From positions 138,031,106 to 138,095,105 of the forward strand of contig NC_090447.1 in the NCBI RefSeq assembly GCF_031143425.1: a DNA stretch of 64,000 bases, read 5' to 3'. Positions within the stretch are counted from its first letter, which is position 1. Every line of letters starts with the position of its first letter. Under the pieces are notes generated by a model that was not told the origin of the DNA, ran no database searches, and saw nothing but the letters and a program-made list of their open reading frames with translations. Made by a program: the position numbers and the translations under genes. Source of the stretch: Pleurodeles waltl (lineage: Eukaryota; Chordata; Amphibia; Caudata; Salamandridae). Positions 44,881 through 56,616 of the stretch are shown here, in pieces.

Positions 44881-46080
44881 TATATGTCACATGTATAATA
44901 TGTTTTGTGTTTCTGCAAAATGTGAAAAATACCAACAAAAAAGTTTTAAAAAGTACATAACCTGTTTTCTGTGTGAAAAATGTTGTTAAACAACATTTTT
45001 TATGTTTGGAAAATTGATATGTACATAAAAATGTAAACATAAATTAAATAAAATTTAAAAATCTAAATGAAGAAAAATATAAAATTAAAAACATTTATTA
45101 TGCTATTTTAAAAAGTCAATATTAATGATTTATGTGAAAAATACAATAATTAAAGTTTTGCATCTAATAATGACACTATAATATAACATATTATATTCAG
45201 CACGCTAAAAACTAAAATATTTACATTTACTACTCCCACTATCATAGAAACCTTTTTAGGGTTTCTGGTAGACACTAAAGAGATCACAGTTACTATTCCC
45301 ACTCCAAACTAAGACATTTAGGGGAATGTGTTAGCCACTAAAGTAGTCACATTGACCATTCCCACTCCAAGGTAACCCATTGAGGGGAAGGATTTAAACA
45401 CTAAATTGATGACATTCACTGTTCTCACATCAACCTAAGCCTTCTCAGGGGATGCTTTGGACACTAAGAAGAGCATATTTATAATTCTTAGTTCAATTTA
45501 AGCTATGTATGGGAGGTTTTGTGCAAATATAACATAATATGTCCTTAACAAAGAACAATTTAGCAATATCATCTAAAAATATAAGTTCAAAATTATGAAT
45601 GATTGATAATAAAAACATACATTTAGAAATATTTGTAAAAATATAAAACATACAATAGTAATACATTTTATTATTTAAACATATTTGTATTTAATGAATA
45701 CAATACACACAATACAATTTGGCATAACAAATATTAACATGTTTTTATTCAAAATTATGAATAATATATTCAAAATTATAAATAATGCATATAATATGTT
45801 CATATACTTATAAAATATATAACATTACATTAAATCTATACATTACACAAAAAATCCATACAACTTTTACTTTCAAGAGTGAGTATTTGCTTAGGGTGCA
45901 CAAGAAGGGATTCTACCAAAGGAAAAATATATGATACCAGAAAATTATAACAAATTTATCACCTTTCAGAAATATTTTATTCTATATATTGTTCATGAAA
46001 GTATTGCCCAATTGACGCTTATTTTGGAAAAACTACATCCAATCTACACAATATTTTTAGAAATTATATTTAGAACACTT
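44881..46080. other. AT-rich stretch with a 63-bp tandem array
   Basis: Very AT-rich. Apart from the array at 45210-45515 I see no element boundary or coding frame. Confidence 0.5.
45210..45515. repeat. 63-bp tandem repeat, about 5 degenerate copies
   Basis: CACTAA recurs at 45273, 45336, 45399 and 45462, exactly 63 bases apart. Each unit carries a TTCCCACTCCAA-like word and an AGGGGA word. Units differ by many substitutions but no indels at this spacing. Confidence 0.85.
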
Positions 46081-46081
46081 A

Positions 46082-46589
46082 GGGCCAGGTATACTAACAT
46101 TAAGAAGACCGATTTCCTAATTTCAGTTGCCTATGATTTGCAATTAGTAAATCGGTATTGTTATTTTTTGTTTTTTTGCATTCCAAAAAAAGCGATTCCT
46201 TATAGGTCACAAATCGACTCACGTCACCAATATTAATGAGGTAGGTTGCAATTAGAAACGCATTAGGTAATTAAGCAATCACAGGAATGGTGGCCTGCTG
46301 GGGTAATATTTTGTTAACATTATGCAACATTTGCAAATGGGTTACCACCAAAACGGCCATAAAGTATTACTGTTTTGCAGCCAGATACATGAAATACCAA
46401 CAGAGTAGTTGGAAGGAAAGCCCAAAACACACCCTTTCTAAATACTGAATGGCAAATGCAAACTGTGATTCTGTAACAAGTTACCAAATTTCATTTAGCA
46501 TTTTGTAAATTTGAAAAAGCATATCATATTAGTCAGCTCTGCAGAACGGGCTGTTGGCACCCAGAAAAAAAGTTTTCTACATCTGGCCT
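46082..46589. mobile_element. MITE-like element with GGGCCAG termini
   Basis: Starts GGGCCAGGTATACTAAC after TTA and ends as the reverse complement of GGCCAGATGTAGAAAA before TGA. Termini agree at about 9 of 11 bases. The 3-bp flanks agree at 2 of 3. Internally there is a TCGCTTTTTTTGGAATGC-like block on the - strand. Non-coding. Superfamily uncertain. Confidence 0.5.
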
Positions 46590-47874
46590 GACATGTCTCA
46601 CAGACAATCTTTTGACGCATTTATGTGGTCTATTTAAATTGTACAGTTAAACTACACTTGAATTCACATGTGTCTATTTTCATAGAGCTAATGCAGTTTA
46701 AACAAAATTGATTTGACCTGTTGGAGTACTAACTAGGCCTCAGGTAGGCCTAGAACCTCTTCTTATTAAAATGGATGTCACAGCATCATATTCATCTTTG
46801 TTTATAACTCTGCTGCATATTGCTCAGCAAAGCATATTTGTTTATTTCTGAATGACACTGTTCTCTACTTTAATGTAATATTTTTCCAAGGACCTGCTTA
46901 CATGCAGTTTTGCATTCATTCATTAGGGTGCAGTGATGTAAGTATAACTTGTTTGTTCTGAAACTTCCCGATGACATTAGGTCAGAGGAACTGAATCAAT
47001 GCTTATGTAGTAGGTTACTCTTAAGATGGTAGAGTTGTGTGACTTTTATATTTCTGTGATTTGACCTATTGAAAATGTATTCTTTGCTCACACGAAAATG
47101 ACATTGCAGGTCTAATGCTCTTCTATGAAGAAAATGGCTATATAAATCCTTTAATTTGGGGGTGAGCATGATCTTTTTGGGTTGCTCTTCTAATGATGCT
47201 GCTTTCCTACTGATTTTGCTGCACATTTGGGACTTACAGTTTCTCTTATTTGTGTCACTTTTTTGTATTATTTTGCATTCATGTTCTTAATGACAATTGA
47301 CTCCTATGTACCTCAACAACCTCCGAGCTTTACTATTTCTGCCTTATATTTTTTTATTTTGTAATACCCCTTCATGGTTCTTCTAAATTCTGCTCTAGAA
47401 TTCACTTTTTGAGTCAGTCCTTTCTTCATTGGCCTTATTTTGAAGTGTTATTTTGTATGTTGTCTATGGGACATATTGCTTCATGAAGTTGAGGTTAACA
47501 CTGTCCCGATCTACCCACCTCCTGGATGTGCTATTGAACTGAAAAAGTTTTGGGGTAGAGTGTACCCACAATATGGTGATTATGATATTCTGGCATACAA
47601 TCTGTTCCTGTGGACAAGAAAAATTGGTTAGCAAGTGGAAATAAACTTTTCCCTATGCATTCACATAGATGTATTTTTAAACTATGAACATTTGTGCATG
47701 TGATAAGGTTTTTGATTGTGAGTACTTCTCAAATGTTGTGATAGTTGGAGTTTTCCACCAGTACGCTTGGAATTTTAGTGAATATTAGAGAAAGCCTAAA
47801 TTTACTCAAAACGCAGCTGTAAATATACCACAAAAAACATACATTTTTATGAATTTGACTGTAGTGAAGCCTTA
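46590..47874. other. Unassigned stretch
   Basis: AT-rich, no recognisable frame or repeat. Confidence 0.4.
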
Positions 47875-48250
47875 GGGCCTGATATCGAGTTTAGAGGTCC
47901 GTGGACCGCCATGGCAGCAGCAGCAGTCCGACTGCTATCAGATTGGTGGTTGGACCACAGTATTACGATGCATGTGGTTCCATAGACTAAAGACCACTGC
48001 AGTCCGCTGGCACAGCCAGGCAGCGCACACTGCCGCCGTTGAGAGAAGGGCCAATGAAGCCGTCAGAGCCAGTGTTTCCACTGGACAGATTATGATGTTG
48101 CCTTCCACCAACGTGACTGTGGCGGTCCAAACACCATGTCCAAGCTGACGGAAACAGAGTCATAAAAGGCAAGACCTCACCTGCAGGCAGCATCACACAT
48201 CCTATGTTGCCATGGAGCCGATTACACACATCTTGCCACTGCTGCTGCTC
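47875..48250. other. Possible left terminus of the 48-62 kb Harbinger element
   Basis: Starts GGGCCTGATATCGAG after TTA, followed by a GGTCCGTGGACC palindrome and GC-rich sequence, which is Harbinger-like in style. Whether it is the left end of the large element or a separate MITE cannot be decided; no matching right end was found. Confidence 0.35.
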
Positions 48251-49269
48251 ATAGATGAAGGCTATAATACATCACTCCATGGATGCGACTGACAGTAAGA
48301 TCACACACCTATCTGTGTTCAGAAACGCCACAACAGATAGTAGTGCCACCATAGACCTGGTATTTGGTTTACGCTGCATGGGCCAAGTAGCCTTGTTATA
48401 AAGACACATATATATGGATGTGACATTTCACCCAGACACACCTTCTATGAAACATCTCTGTGATAGACCTATACATATCACCCAAATTGAAGCAATGGAA
48501 GTTCAATGGGATGCAAAATATTTTGTGAGACAAGTATGCCCTGAGACATATTTCACTTTCACATGCCCCCTAAAACACAATTTTCACAGTAACTGGCCCT
48601 TCATGTATCTCAGGGACACCAAATAGTTGAGCCAAGTGACATGCCAAACTGCAAAATGTGTAAGTGCAAGACAAGAAAGCAAATACAACAGCAACAGCAT
48701 GGTTTGCACATTTAGATGAAGTAGCTTGAAGGAACACACATCAAAATGGACACTTGGTCAGTGTATTGTAAAGGAAGGTTGCACAATTGAGCACTCTCCA
48801 TGTGTGGGCAAACAAAACCCTAGCTTGCACACATAAGATGAATGTGCAATCTACATCAGGGGGACAAATTCCAACATACTACATGCTGACATTGGCCAAC
48901 CCAAGATGAAATACTTACCATATCAAACTAAACGCAATTCAATAACACCCTAATTGGATTACCACCCACATATCCATTTGGAGCGGATGAAGAGTTCTGC
49001 ACCGCTGGCAGAGTTTACTGAGTTTTCCCTGCTCCACCCTCAACGCAGAGTTCTGAAAAACACTCTGAAATGAGACGGAGCAGAGTTTTTCTCTTGAGTG
49101 GCTCACCAGGGTTAACATTGGCGAGCAAGAGAAATCACTAAGGTGGTGAGCGCAAGCGAAATTTCTGAACACCGGCGGTCAAGGCAGGTCACCACTGCTA
49201 GTGTTGAGAAATCTGTGCTCCAGCTTGACTCTGATCACTGCCAGAGAACCTCCACAGGAAGGGGCATCA
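48251..49269. other. Unassigned stretch before the Pro-rich exon
   Basis: 48970-49140 carries CAGAGTTT/AACTCTG inverted words like those at 41640-41770. The rest is unassigned; it may be the 3' untranslated part of the - strand Myb-type gene. Confidence 0.35.
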
Positions 49270-50565
49270 ATTGGGCACAGAGACACCTCCGGGATCCTTC
49301 TTGGGTTGGGTGGAGTCCGATATGGGATGGGTAGGTTTTGGTTTGGGAGGGATGGGCTTTTTCTTAGGAGGGGTGGCCTTGTCCTGAGGATGAGTGGGCT
49401 TCTTCTTCAGTGTTGGAGGGTTATGTGAGCTTGAATGGGACAGGTGTGACAAGGGAAGGCTTGGATGTAGAAGGGATGGGTTGGGATGTGGGTGGGGTCC
49501 TCTTAGGTTTGGGAGTGGCGTGAAGGCCACAAGGAAAAGGGCAAGGTCAAAAAAGAAACTTTCCTTGGGAAAACAGGTAGGGTCTTCAGAGTGGAGAGGG
49601 TTTTGGGAGTTTGAGGTAGTGGTTGTCTTGCCTGTGGGTGTTGATGCTGCTAGTGTGTGTGTGTTTGAGGCATGCTTGCGTTTGGGTGGTATCTGTTGTA
49701 TGTGTGAGTGTAGGTGTTTATGTTTCTTGGGGGCTCTGAGGTGGAGATGATGGATAATGTAGGATTAGTTGCTGTGTTCATGGGTGTTGGGGTGGGGTGT
49801 TGTTTGGGGGTATGGCAGATGTGGTGGCTGTGTTTTTGGAGGTTGGGGTGGTGTCTGGGAGTATGGTGGATGTGGTGGCTGTGTCTGTATGTGTTGGGCT
49901 GGTATCTGACAGTATGGTGTCAGGGGTATGTGGGTCTGTTGGTATTGAGGTGGTATCTGGGGTATAGTGCGTCTTGTGTGCTGGTGTTTATGTGTGCTGC
50001 TTGTGTGTGTTGAGGTAGGTGCATGCAGATGTGCCTGTGTGCTTGGGACAGGGAAATAGGGAACGTGGATTAGCAAGAGGTAGGTTGTTGGGGAGTATTT
50101 TGGGGTGGATGGCTGCTGTCAGTGAATAGGCCAGAGCCTCAGAAGATTTCTATAGGTCAGGGATGGCACAATTAATGTCTTCCAGGTACAACGCAACCAT
50201 CTGCGGGAACTGGCTGCCCTGCACCTAGATGGCAATAGCCTCTTCACTCAGGGCAGAAGGCGTAATGGGGGCAGGAGTGAGGTGCCTGGGTTAGGAGATG
50301 CCACCCTCTTGGGTCTGTGGGCATGTCCAATTGGGTGGGGAACAACAGGGAGGGTAGTGATTAAACTGGGGGTAGCGGAAAAGGATAGAACATGAGCAGG
50401 TCCTGATGGTTGTGCCATCACTAGGGAATGGCCACTAGAGGAAGAATCAGATGATGATAAGGTCACTGGGTCCCTCTCTTTTGGTCGTCTCATGACTGGA
50501 GGTACTGTGGCCAGCTGCTTCCCCACTTGGTTCTGTCTTGTCTCCTCCACTTGCCTCAGATTATG
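49270..50565 (-). pseudogene. Pro-rich late exon of a Harbinger Myb/SANT-type protein
   Basis: On the - strand an acceptor (ATTTCAG) at 50566 opens HNLRQVEETRQNQVGKQ. The segment VTLSSSDSSSSGHSLVM aligns with LTLSDSSSNGSSLAVV in copy D (57035-57090). A Pro/Gln/Thr tail with a 17-residue repeat (TQPPHPPYSQTPPQPPK type) follows, and a Lys/Pro-rich end (KKKPTHPQDKATPPKKKP) matches in style the KKGKDPTPPP repeats of D. The frame is broken by a stop after about 100 codons and by a shift near 49750. I infer that this is the last exon of the - strand gene with exon 1 at 59505-59618. It could instead be a separate copy. Confidence 0.65.
49770..49980 (-). repeat. 51-bp coding-phase tandem repeat
   Basis: GATGTGG recurs at 49818 and 49869 (51 bp), with further diverged units to 49970. 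51 is 17 codons, so the reading frame on the - strand is kept. Confidence 0.7.
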
Positions 50566-50567
50566 CT

Positions 50568-51600
50568 GAAATTACAAAGAAAAATAGTGTCACTACATGT
50601 TCCAGATCAAACGTGAACAACAGCTGTGATTAGAAAACATTATCAGGATGTGCAGCAGTCCCCATCCAAAAGCTACAGCACAGTGGCTCCATCATTTGCC
50701 ACACCATATGCATGCATGGTACATGAACCTTAAACAGTTGGCCACAGTAAATTCAGAATCACAGACAACTCCAATTGCATGGGTTAAGTTGTTCACTCAC
50801 AGTACCCATTAAACAAGTGGGAGGCCTCATCATCTTCAGTGGTTTGCCTCATGTAGCATCCCTCGGTTAGCTGTTGTCATGCAATAGTAGGGCAAAACCA
50901 AGTTCATTTACAAAGGTCCCACACAAGGTCGTGCACCCAGCGAATTGATGACCCTAAAGGTCCGGCTATGTTGCTGACAGAAGTACAATAGCCTGAAGAC
51001 GGTGACATGGAAACACCCATGTCACACTGGAAACAAATCAACAATTATCACTTCCCTCTGTCTAAGTGGGCTCACGGAGGTTGTACTAATGTTGCTCAGA
51101 TAGATAACACATCTTGTAAGTAAATATACACTGGGGACTAGTTGAGCAAAATGTCAGGGAGAAATGTCTACAAAATCCATACCACAGTAAATCAGCTAGA
51201 ACCAGGGATAATACCTCTCTTGATTAGTACTCCCAACAATACCATACTCTGATTGCATCAGTAGAAGCTAATTGTCCTTTAAATGTTGCAGAGGTCCAGG
51301 GATTCTCACATACTTGTATAAGGTACTTAACATGTTGCCCAATAGGAAGCCATGTCACTGTCTCTTTTTGTCATGCAAACACAGATTGCATTGGATGAAT
51401 GGTTGTACACAACCACCAATGACTCTCACATAACTGCAAGTCAATCCATGATGTATATCAGCACTCAGATAACAAACCTTCCCCATCTTACATGTGCAAA
51501 GGACTTTGCCACATGATTCTACAGCAATGGCATTGAAATGCACATTCTGGTGAAACCTGTAGTCCTACCTGTCATGCCTTTCATTGCCACTGCAGTTGCA
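50568..51600. other. Intron-like stretch of the Harbinger Myb gene
   Basis: No coding signal seen. Lies between the late exon and the LINE tail. Confidence 0.35.
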
Positions 51601-51601
51601 C

Positions 51602-51965
51602 AATCAGTCAATCAATCAATCATTCAGGGAATTTGTAACACGCACTACTCACCTGTGAGGGTCTCATAGCGCTGAGTGGGGGGTACCTGCTACTGCTGGT
51701 ACAGCCATGTCTTGAGATGTCTCCGAAGGTAAGGAGGTCCTTGGTCTGATGCGGGTGGGTGGGAAAAGTGTTCCATGTCTTGGCGGCGAGGTGCGAGAAT
51801 GCTCTGCCACCGGTGGTTGTTCTGCGGATGTGTGGGACAGTGGCAAGGAAAAGGTTAGTGGAGCAATGCTGTCGGGTTAAGGTGTAGAAGGAGAGCCGTC
51901 TGTTGAGGTATTCTGCACCTGCCAAATTACATGCGATGACGGGTGAAGTATGTGTGAGCCACAAA
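51602..51965 (-). mobile_element. CR1/L2-like LINE, 5'-truncated, 3' end only
   Basis: - strand: LNRRLSFYTLTRQHCSTNLF, PHIRRTTTGGRAFSHLAAKTWN, the last residues of a CR1/L2-type ORF2, then a short 3' UTR with CTCACCTGTGAGGG-type sequence and an (ATTG)n tail (TCAA repeats on + at 51604-51624). About 365 bp. Typical 5'-truncated insertion. Confidence 0.85.
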
Positions 51966-52690
51966 TCATTGGTGGCACACTCCTGTCTGTGGCACTATAT
52001 GAACTGTAGCCCCATCACATATGTCCAATTCCAATCACATGTTGGCATACCCACATATGTGGGGGAAGTCTGACACCATCCCATAAAGATAGGTAGACTA
52101 TGCATGAGCAATAGTGAAAATAATTTGTCAAAAATGAGAGGAACACATGCCAACATGTAGGCACAAGGAATGATGGCAACAGGGCAACAGTGATGTCATA
52201 AAATGCATGTCAATGGAGATTCACCACTAAGGGAAAATGTTGCTCTGTGACTTAACCCAAGAGCAATGTATGCTTTGTCACATGTATCATGGCCACCTTC
52301 ATATGATAGACAGTAGTGAGGTGACACACTGACGACTAGTGGCCTGTGGGGGACAGATGTCAATATACTCAATTGAGCAGACACATGGCTGCTTAGGCTG
52401 TCACACTGAAGAGTAGTTGTCTGTTGTGTACAAATTACACCCACAACAACAAACAACATGACCTGATTGTTCACTGTACTCAGCCATGTGGTGGCCCTGG
52501 AGAGTAAATTGGTTGTGGACTGGACTCTGTTGTGTTCTAGGTCACTGGGCTTGTTGGCAAGGCACATCAGAATGCACCAACTTCCATATCTACAGAAACA
52601 GTTACTCATCTTTTGTGTCACACATGACCCATCTCCAATCTTCAGGGGGAGATGGCAGAATCAATTTGGCAATGTTACAGGCAGGAATAT
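51966..52690. other. Unassigned stretch
   Basis: Probable intron of the - strand Harbinger Myb gene. Nothing else recognised. Confidence 0.35.
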
Positions 52691-52694
52691 GCAC

Positions 52695-52973
52695 AGGACT
52701 AACCCTCTTCTACCTGCTGTACTCCCCTCAAACACCCACAAGCTCCGGGTAGGCCACCGCCAGAAGGCAGGCCATTAGGGGAGTTCAGGTCTGAAATGCA
52801 TCCCGGCAACATTGAGAGGGCAGCCCCAGCTGGACCTCAGTGATCTTCTGGTTCCAGCATCTCAGGTCTGGCCATCTCTTGTGACATTGGGTGCTCTGCC
52901 AGCTCTGGAACCCCAGGGTCCACATCTTTCAAGTAATGACTCTCCAAATCCCCTTCTTCTGATGGGCGTTGAC
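52695..52973 (-). pseudogene. Myb/SANT-like protein, exon 2
   Basis: A - strand acceptor (CATTCAG) at 52974 opens VNAHQKKGIWRVIT, then after a stop KMWTLGFQSWQSTQCHKRWPDL and KITEVQLGLPSQ, ending in LAVAYPELVG. This is the second half of a Myb/SANT-like domain; Trp in GIWR and in KRWPDL are the hydrophobic core positions. It continues the helix begun in exon 1 (YGSTEDQ at 59505). Exon 1 and exon 2 are now 6.5 kb apart because copy D is inserted between them; without D the intron would be about 1.56 kb. At least two stops. Confidence 0.8.
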
Positions 52974-52975
52974 CT

Positions 52976-54375
52976 GAATGGATGTAAGAAAAAAGTCAAA
53001 AGGTTACAAACACAAGCTTTTGCCCAAATGGTTGTGTCACAAATTGTTTAAATTGTTAGTCCACCAAAACTATAAAGCACACATGCTAATGAGTACAGGG
53101 ACATGACTACACTCTTTTGGATTCATCTGCAGACTAACCCACTACCCTGTTCATGGCCTTCACTGACTAAGCAAGAATACTGACATCAGATAATCTAGGC
53201 TCAAGCAGCATGTACTGTGATGTGAGCCACAATGACACACAACACTCCAGTGTGGCCTTCTGAAGGGTAAACTCTGTGGGCCTGATTGGACAGAGACATT
53301 TACACTCTGCCACATTGACTCACTGCATACAATCCCTACAGGCAACTACCATAGTTGACCCTAAGATGTGACAATGAAAGGGCTGCCTTGCTGGGGTCGG
53401 AAAGTCTCTTTACTGTTGATGTATGGACATGTGGCCTACCTGATGTAGCTCATGCCACTTCAGGGTGGGTTTGTGTGATATGTACTTGTACCACAGAACA
53501 CACATTTGTCCATATATGGTAAACCTACTGAGATACCGTCCAACACAGAAAGGTATGTATGGTCTAATTGTTTGCATGTAACCAAGCCATTGAGTCACAT
53601 GTCATGGCCTCCTAGAAATCTACAAACTATATTCACTGTGGGTTTGGCACATGTACAATACGCCTGTACTGGACAAATATGACTTATGTAAAGGTGACAG
53701 CAGAGCTGTGGGAGTAAGGGACCTGTCATATGTCAATGACACAATTGACAATGATGTAAAATGAACATGTGTACTAGTTGAGGGATTTACCTCAGTACTC
53801 ATTCCTAATCTATTCAATGGACTAAGGCATTCAGGCCAAGTCTTGCCACTACAGCCTAATATTGGCCACATGCCAGGATTTGCAGGTCTACAGGGAGTGG
53901 GCACAATGCCACAGTTGCATAGCCACAGTGACTTTACCCAACCTGGACTAGGTCCCATACTGGGAGATACCTTTGACAGACCCTGGTCACTGCAGGCTGA
54001 GTATACAGAACCTACATGACACTCACATTTCTATCACATCCATGCATGACTTTACATTGTGTGGCCATCATTAATATGGCTTGTGTGGCACTCTTAAGGG
54101 CACAGTGAGTCATGATATGCCTCCCATACAACAGTTTGACCAGGCCACATGTGAGTTGATTGATCTGTGGCAAAATACACATTGCTTATAAGATCTTCAA
54201 GTGACTCAAACAAGCTGCATACACAGCTCATTCTGTGTTTGACATTTACAACCATCATATCCATTGATGTAATTGTATGGTTGTGAAGTCTCCTTGCTGA
54301 GGTATATGAATGCAACACAAGGAGGATCTAGGCCTCAAAGCACATCACACAACACAATGTGAATATGCAATACAT
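52976..54375. other. Intron 1 (distal part) of the - strand Harbinger Myb gene
   Basis: No frame with recognisable similarity. 53620-53958 has a 112-codon - strand frame without a domain. Confidence 0.45.
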
Positions 54376-54967
54376 GTAGGCCCTCATTATGACATTGGCG
54401 GTAAACTCCGCTTATCATCGCGGTTACGACCACCAACATTCATCAGGGAGGTGAACATTGGTTCGCCATATTATGATACACACACACTAAACCGACAGAA
54501 TACTGCCACAGACACATATCCTCCAGACAAAAGGTAAGTGGTAAAGTGTCAGTACAAACACCCAAACTGTTACACCAACAAAACTACGCCCACCACATTA
54601 TGACCCACAAAGAGCCATGGAGGACATTCAACAGCGGTAAACTATTGGTGGTACACACTGGCGTGGTCAGAATGGCCACCAACATCAAAACAACACAACA
54701 TTGGACAAAACGAAAATCACACACCTGACACTTATACACACCACACCCACCCACAGCACAATAAAACACACACCCATATCACACACAACCCTCTACGAAC
54801 ACAATAAGACTGCAATAGCTAGCCACGCAAATCACAGAGACAACTAAACACACCACAAACACCCATTTATCAGTCACACACCCACATCCCACACCCCTGT
54901 ACATTACTCAACACCCACTGCACAACACAAACCACACAACACCCATGTTACCACTAAGGCACCCCCG

Positions 54968-55317
54968 TTTACAGATTAGGAGTTACAGGTCATGGTGGAG
55001 GAAATAGTTACGATAGAGCCACAGATGTTTGGAGCACAGGTACAGCAAATATCCAGTGCCAGCAAGATGGAGCAATGGCGGATAATTGTGGACAGGGTGA
55101 ATGCCATGGGACAGCATCCTAGAACAAGGGCAACATCAGGAAGAGGTGGAGCAACCTATAGGGGAAGGTACGTTCCATGGCAGCAAGGCACCAGCTCACC
55201 ATCCAGAGAACTGGCAGTGTCCACCTCCTCCCCCACAGCTGACAGCATGGGAGGAGCAAGTCTTGGCAATCCTGCATCCTGAGGGACTCACAGGAGTAGC
55301 ATGAGGGCTGGACATTG
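54968..55317 (+). pseudogene. Myb/SANT-like DNA-binding exon of copy D
   Basis: Residues FTD-stop-ELQVMVEEIVTIEPQMFG, QWRIIVDRVNAMGQHPRT, then after a frame change NIRKRWSNL and GKVRSMAARHQL, and finally TAWEEQVLAILHPEG before a GTGAGT donor at 55318. The Trp residues and the spacing fit a Myb/SANT-like domain of the type carried by Harbinger elements. Here the whole domain is on one exon, while in the other lineage (18043 and 59618/52973) an intron splits it. Two frameshifts and two stops: dead. Confidence 0.78.
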
Positions 55318-56029
55318 GTGAGTTAATATTTGCTACTTATCATCCCCCATACTTGCATGCCATCTCACCCCCTCACACTGACTTCCATCACTCCATCCCA
55401 CACAGTGCACGTACACATGTGACTAACACCAATGCCAAGCCCTGAATGCCATACCAGTGCATGTGCAGCCCTCCCAGCCATGCATGTACACCCAACACCA
55501 AAGCATGCACAGCATGGAGAACTAACAATTCCACAAAACATCACCATTCACAAACAAAGGTGGCAGGGCAACAACAATGATAATGGGGAAGCTAGGGATG
55601 TACAATATGTCACAGACATGAAGCATAATACATCACTTGCATCCCCACAGATGTCCAGCCAATCCCAGCAGCAAGGAGGTTCCATGACTATACAGTCCCC
55701 CAACAAAAGATGCCCCCAGTGATGACAGTAACTCTGGACTTCTAGATCTGGATGAATTACCTGGCCCATCATAGACCACTGGTCAGTTGGCCACCCCAGC
55801 CCACTCCCAGTCCACCACAGAGCCTCCACCCTCAGTATCCAGCACCACAGCACCCATCCAACGTCCGCACACCTCTGCCCCCAGGACTCATCATTCAGCA
55901 GTGTGCCCACCTGTACAGGGACCCCAGTCCACACCTCACAGCCAAGACAATCAGGATCCTGGGGTCAGTGACAGTGGGCACACCATTCAGGGGACACAGG
56001 CACAGGGAGACAGGGACACACAGAGGACA

Positions 56030-56616
56030 AAAAAAAGAAAGGCAACAGTGACTTTGTATAGCTGCTCATTCCTCAAATGTTCTCAATTCAAATTGTATGT
56101 ATTTGTGGTGCTCATACACTATGATACATCAGTTGCCAACATGTATAAACTGGAATCAAACGGCCAAAACAGTTAATAACAAAACAAAAAAAATAGTGGA
56201 GCACACCATAACTCAATTATTTAACATCAATCTGTGAAATATATTTGTTATGGCCACATAAATCATTGCATGAAGTGCACAGATATAAAAGGAGATAGAT
56301 AAGAAATCAATTACATAAACATATGGGTGTATAACTTTAAAGTCCTTATTATCTTTACTGATTCCATATTCAAAAGTATTATAAATGCTCACAATCATAA
56401 TATACGTAACATACTTGCTTATAAATATTCACATTCATAAATATATAATCTTATACAAATACATAATTGTAAACAGTTTAGAAAACACAGCAATTGATAT
56501 AGTATCTCATTCAGAAGTATTTACAGATCTCAAACGTCCAATCTTTGTAAATTCTCAGCCAATGGATGTAGACTTCAGCCTATCTCAGGACTTTCTCAAG
56601 GCTGATAGGGTGACAA
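56030..56616. mobile_element. 587-bp insertion with 10-bp target duplication inside copy D
   Basis: ACAGAGGACA occurs at 56020-56029 and 56617-56626, and the coding frame of the host exon is continuous when one duplicate plus the insert is skipped. The insert is AT-rich, begins AAAAAAAGAAAGGC and ends GATAGGGTGACAA. No coding frame or inverted termini recognised. A 10-bp duplication argues against Harbinger (3 bp); a retroposon or an unknown class is possible. Confidence 0.75.

Noticed and set aside
49618..50040. + strand frames rich in Gly/Val/Trp/Cys (99-118 codons)
   Set aside because: Shadow of the Pro-rich - strand exon and its 51-bp repeats.
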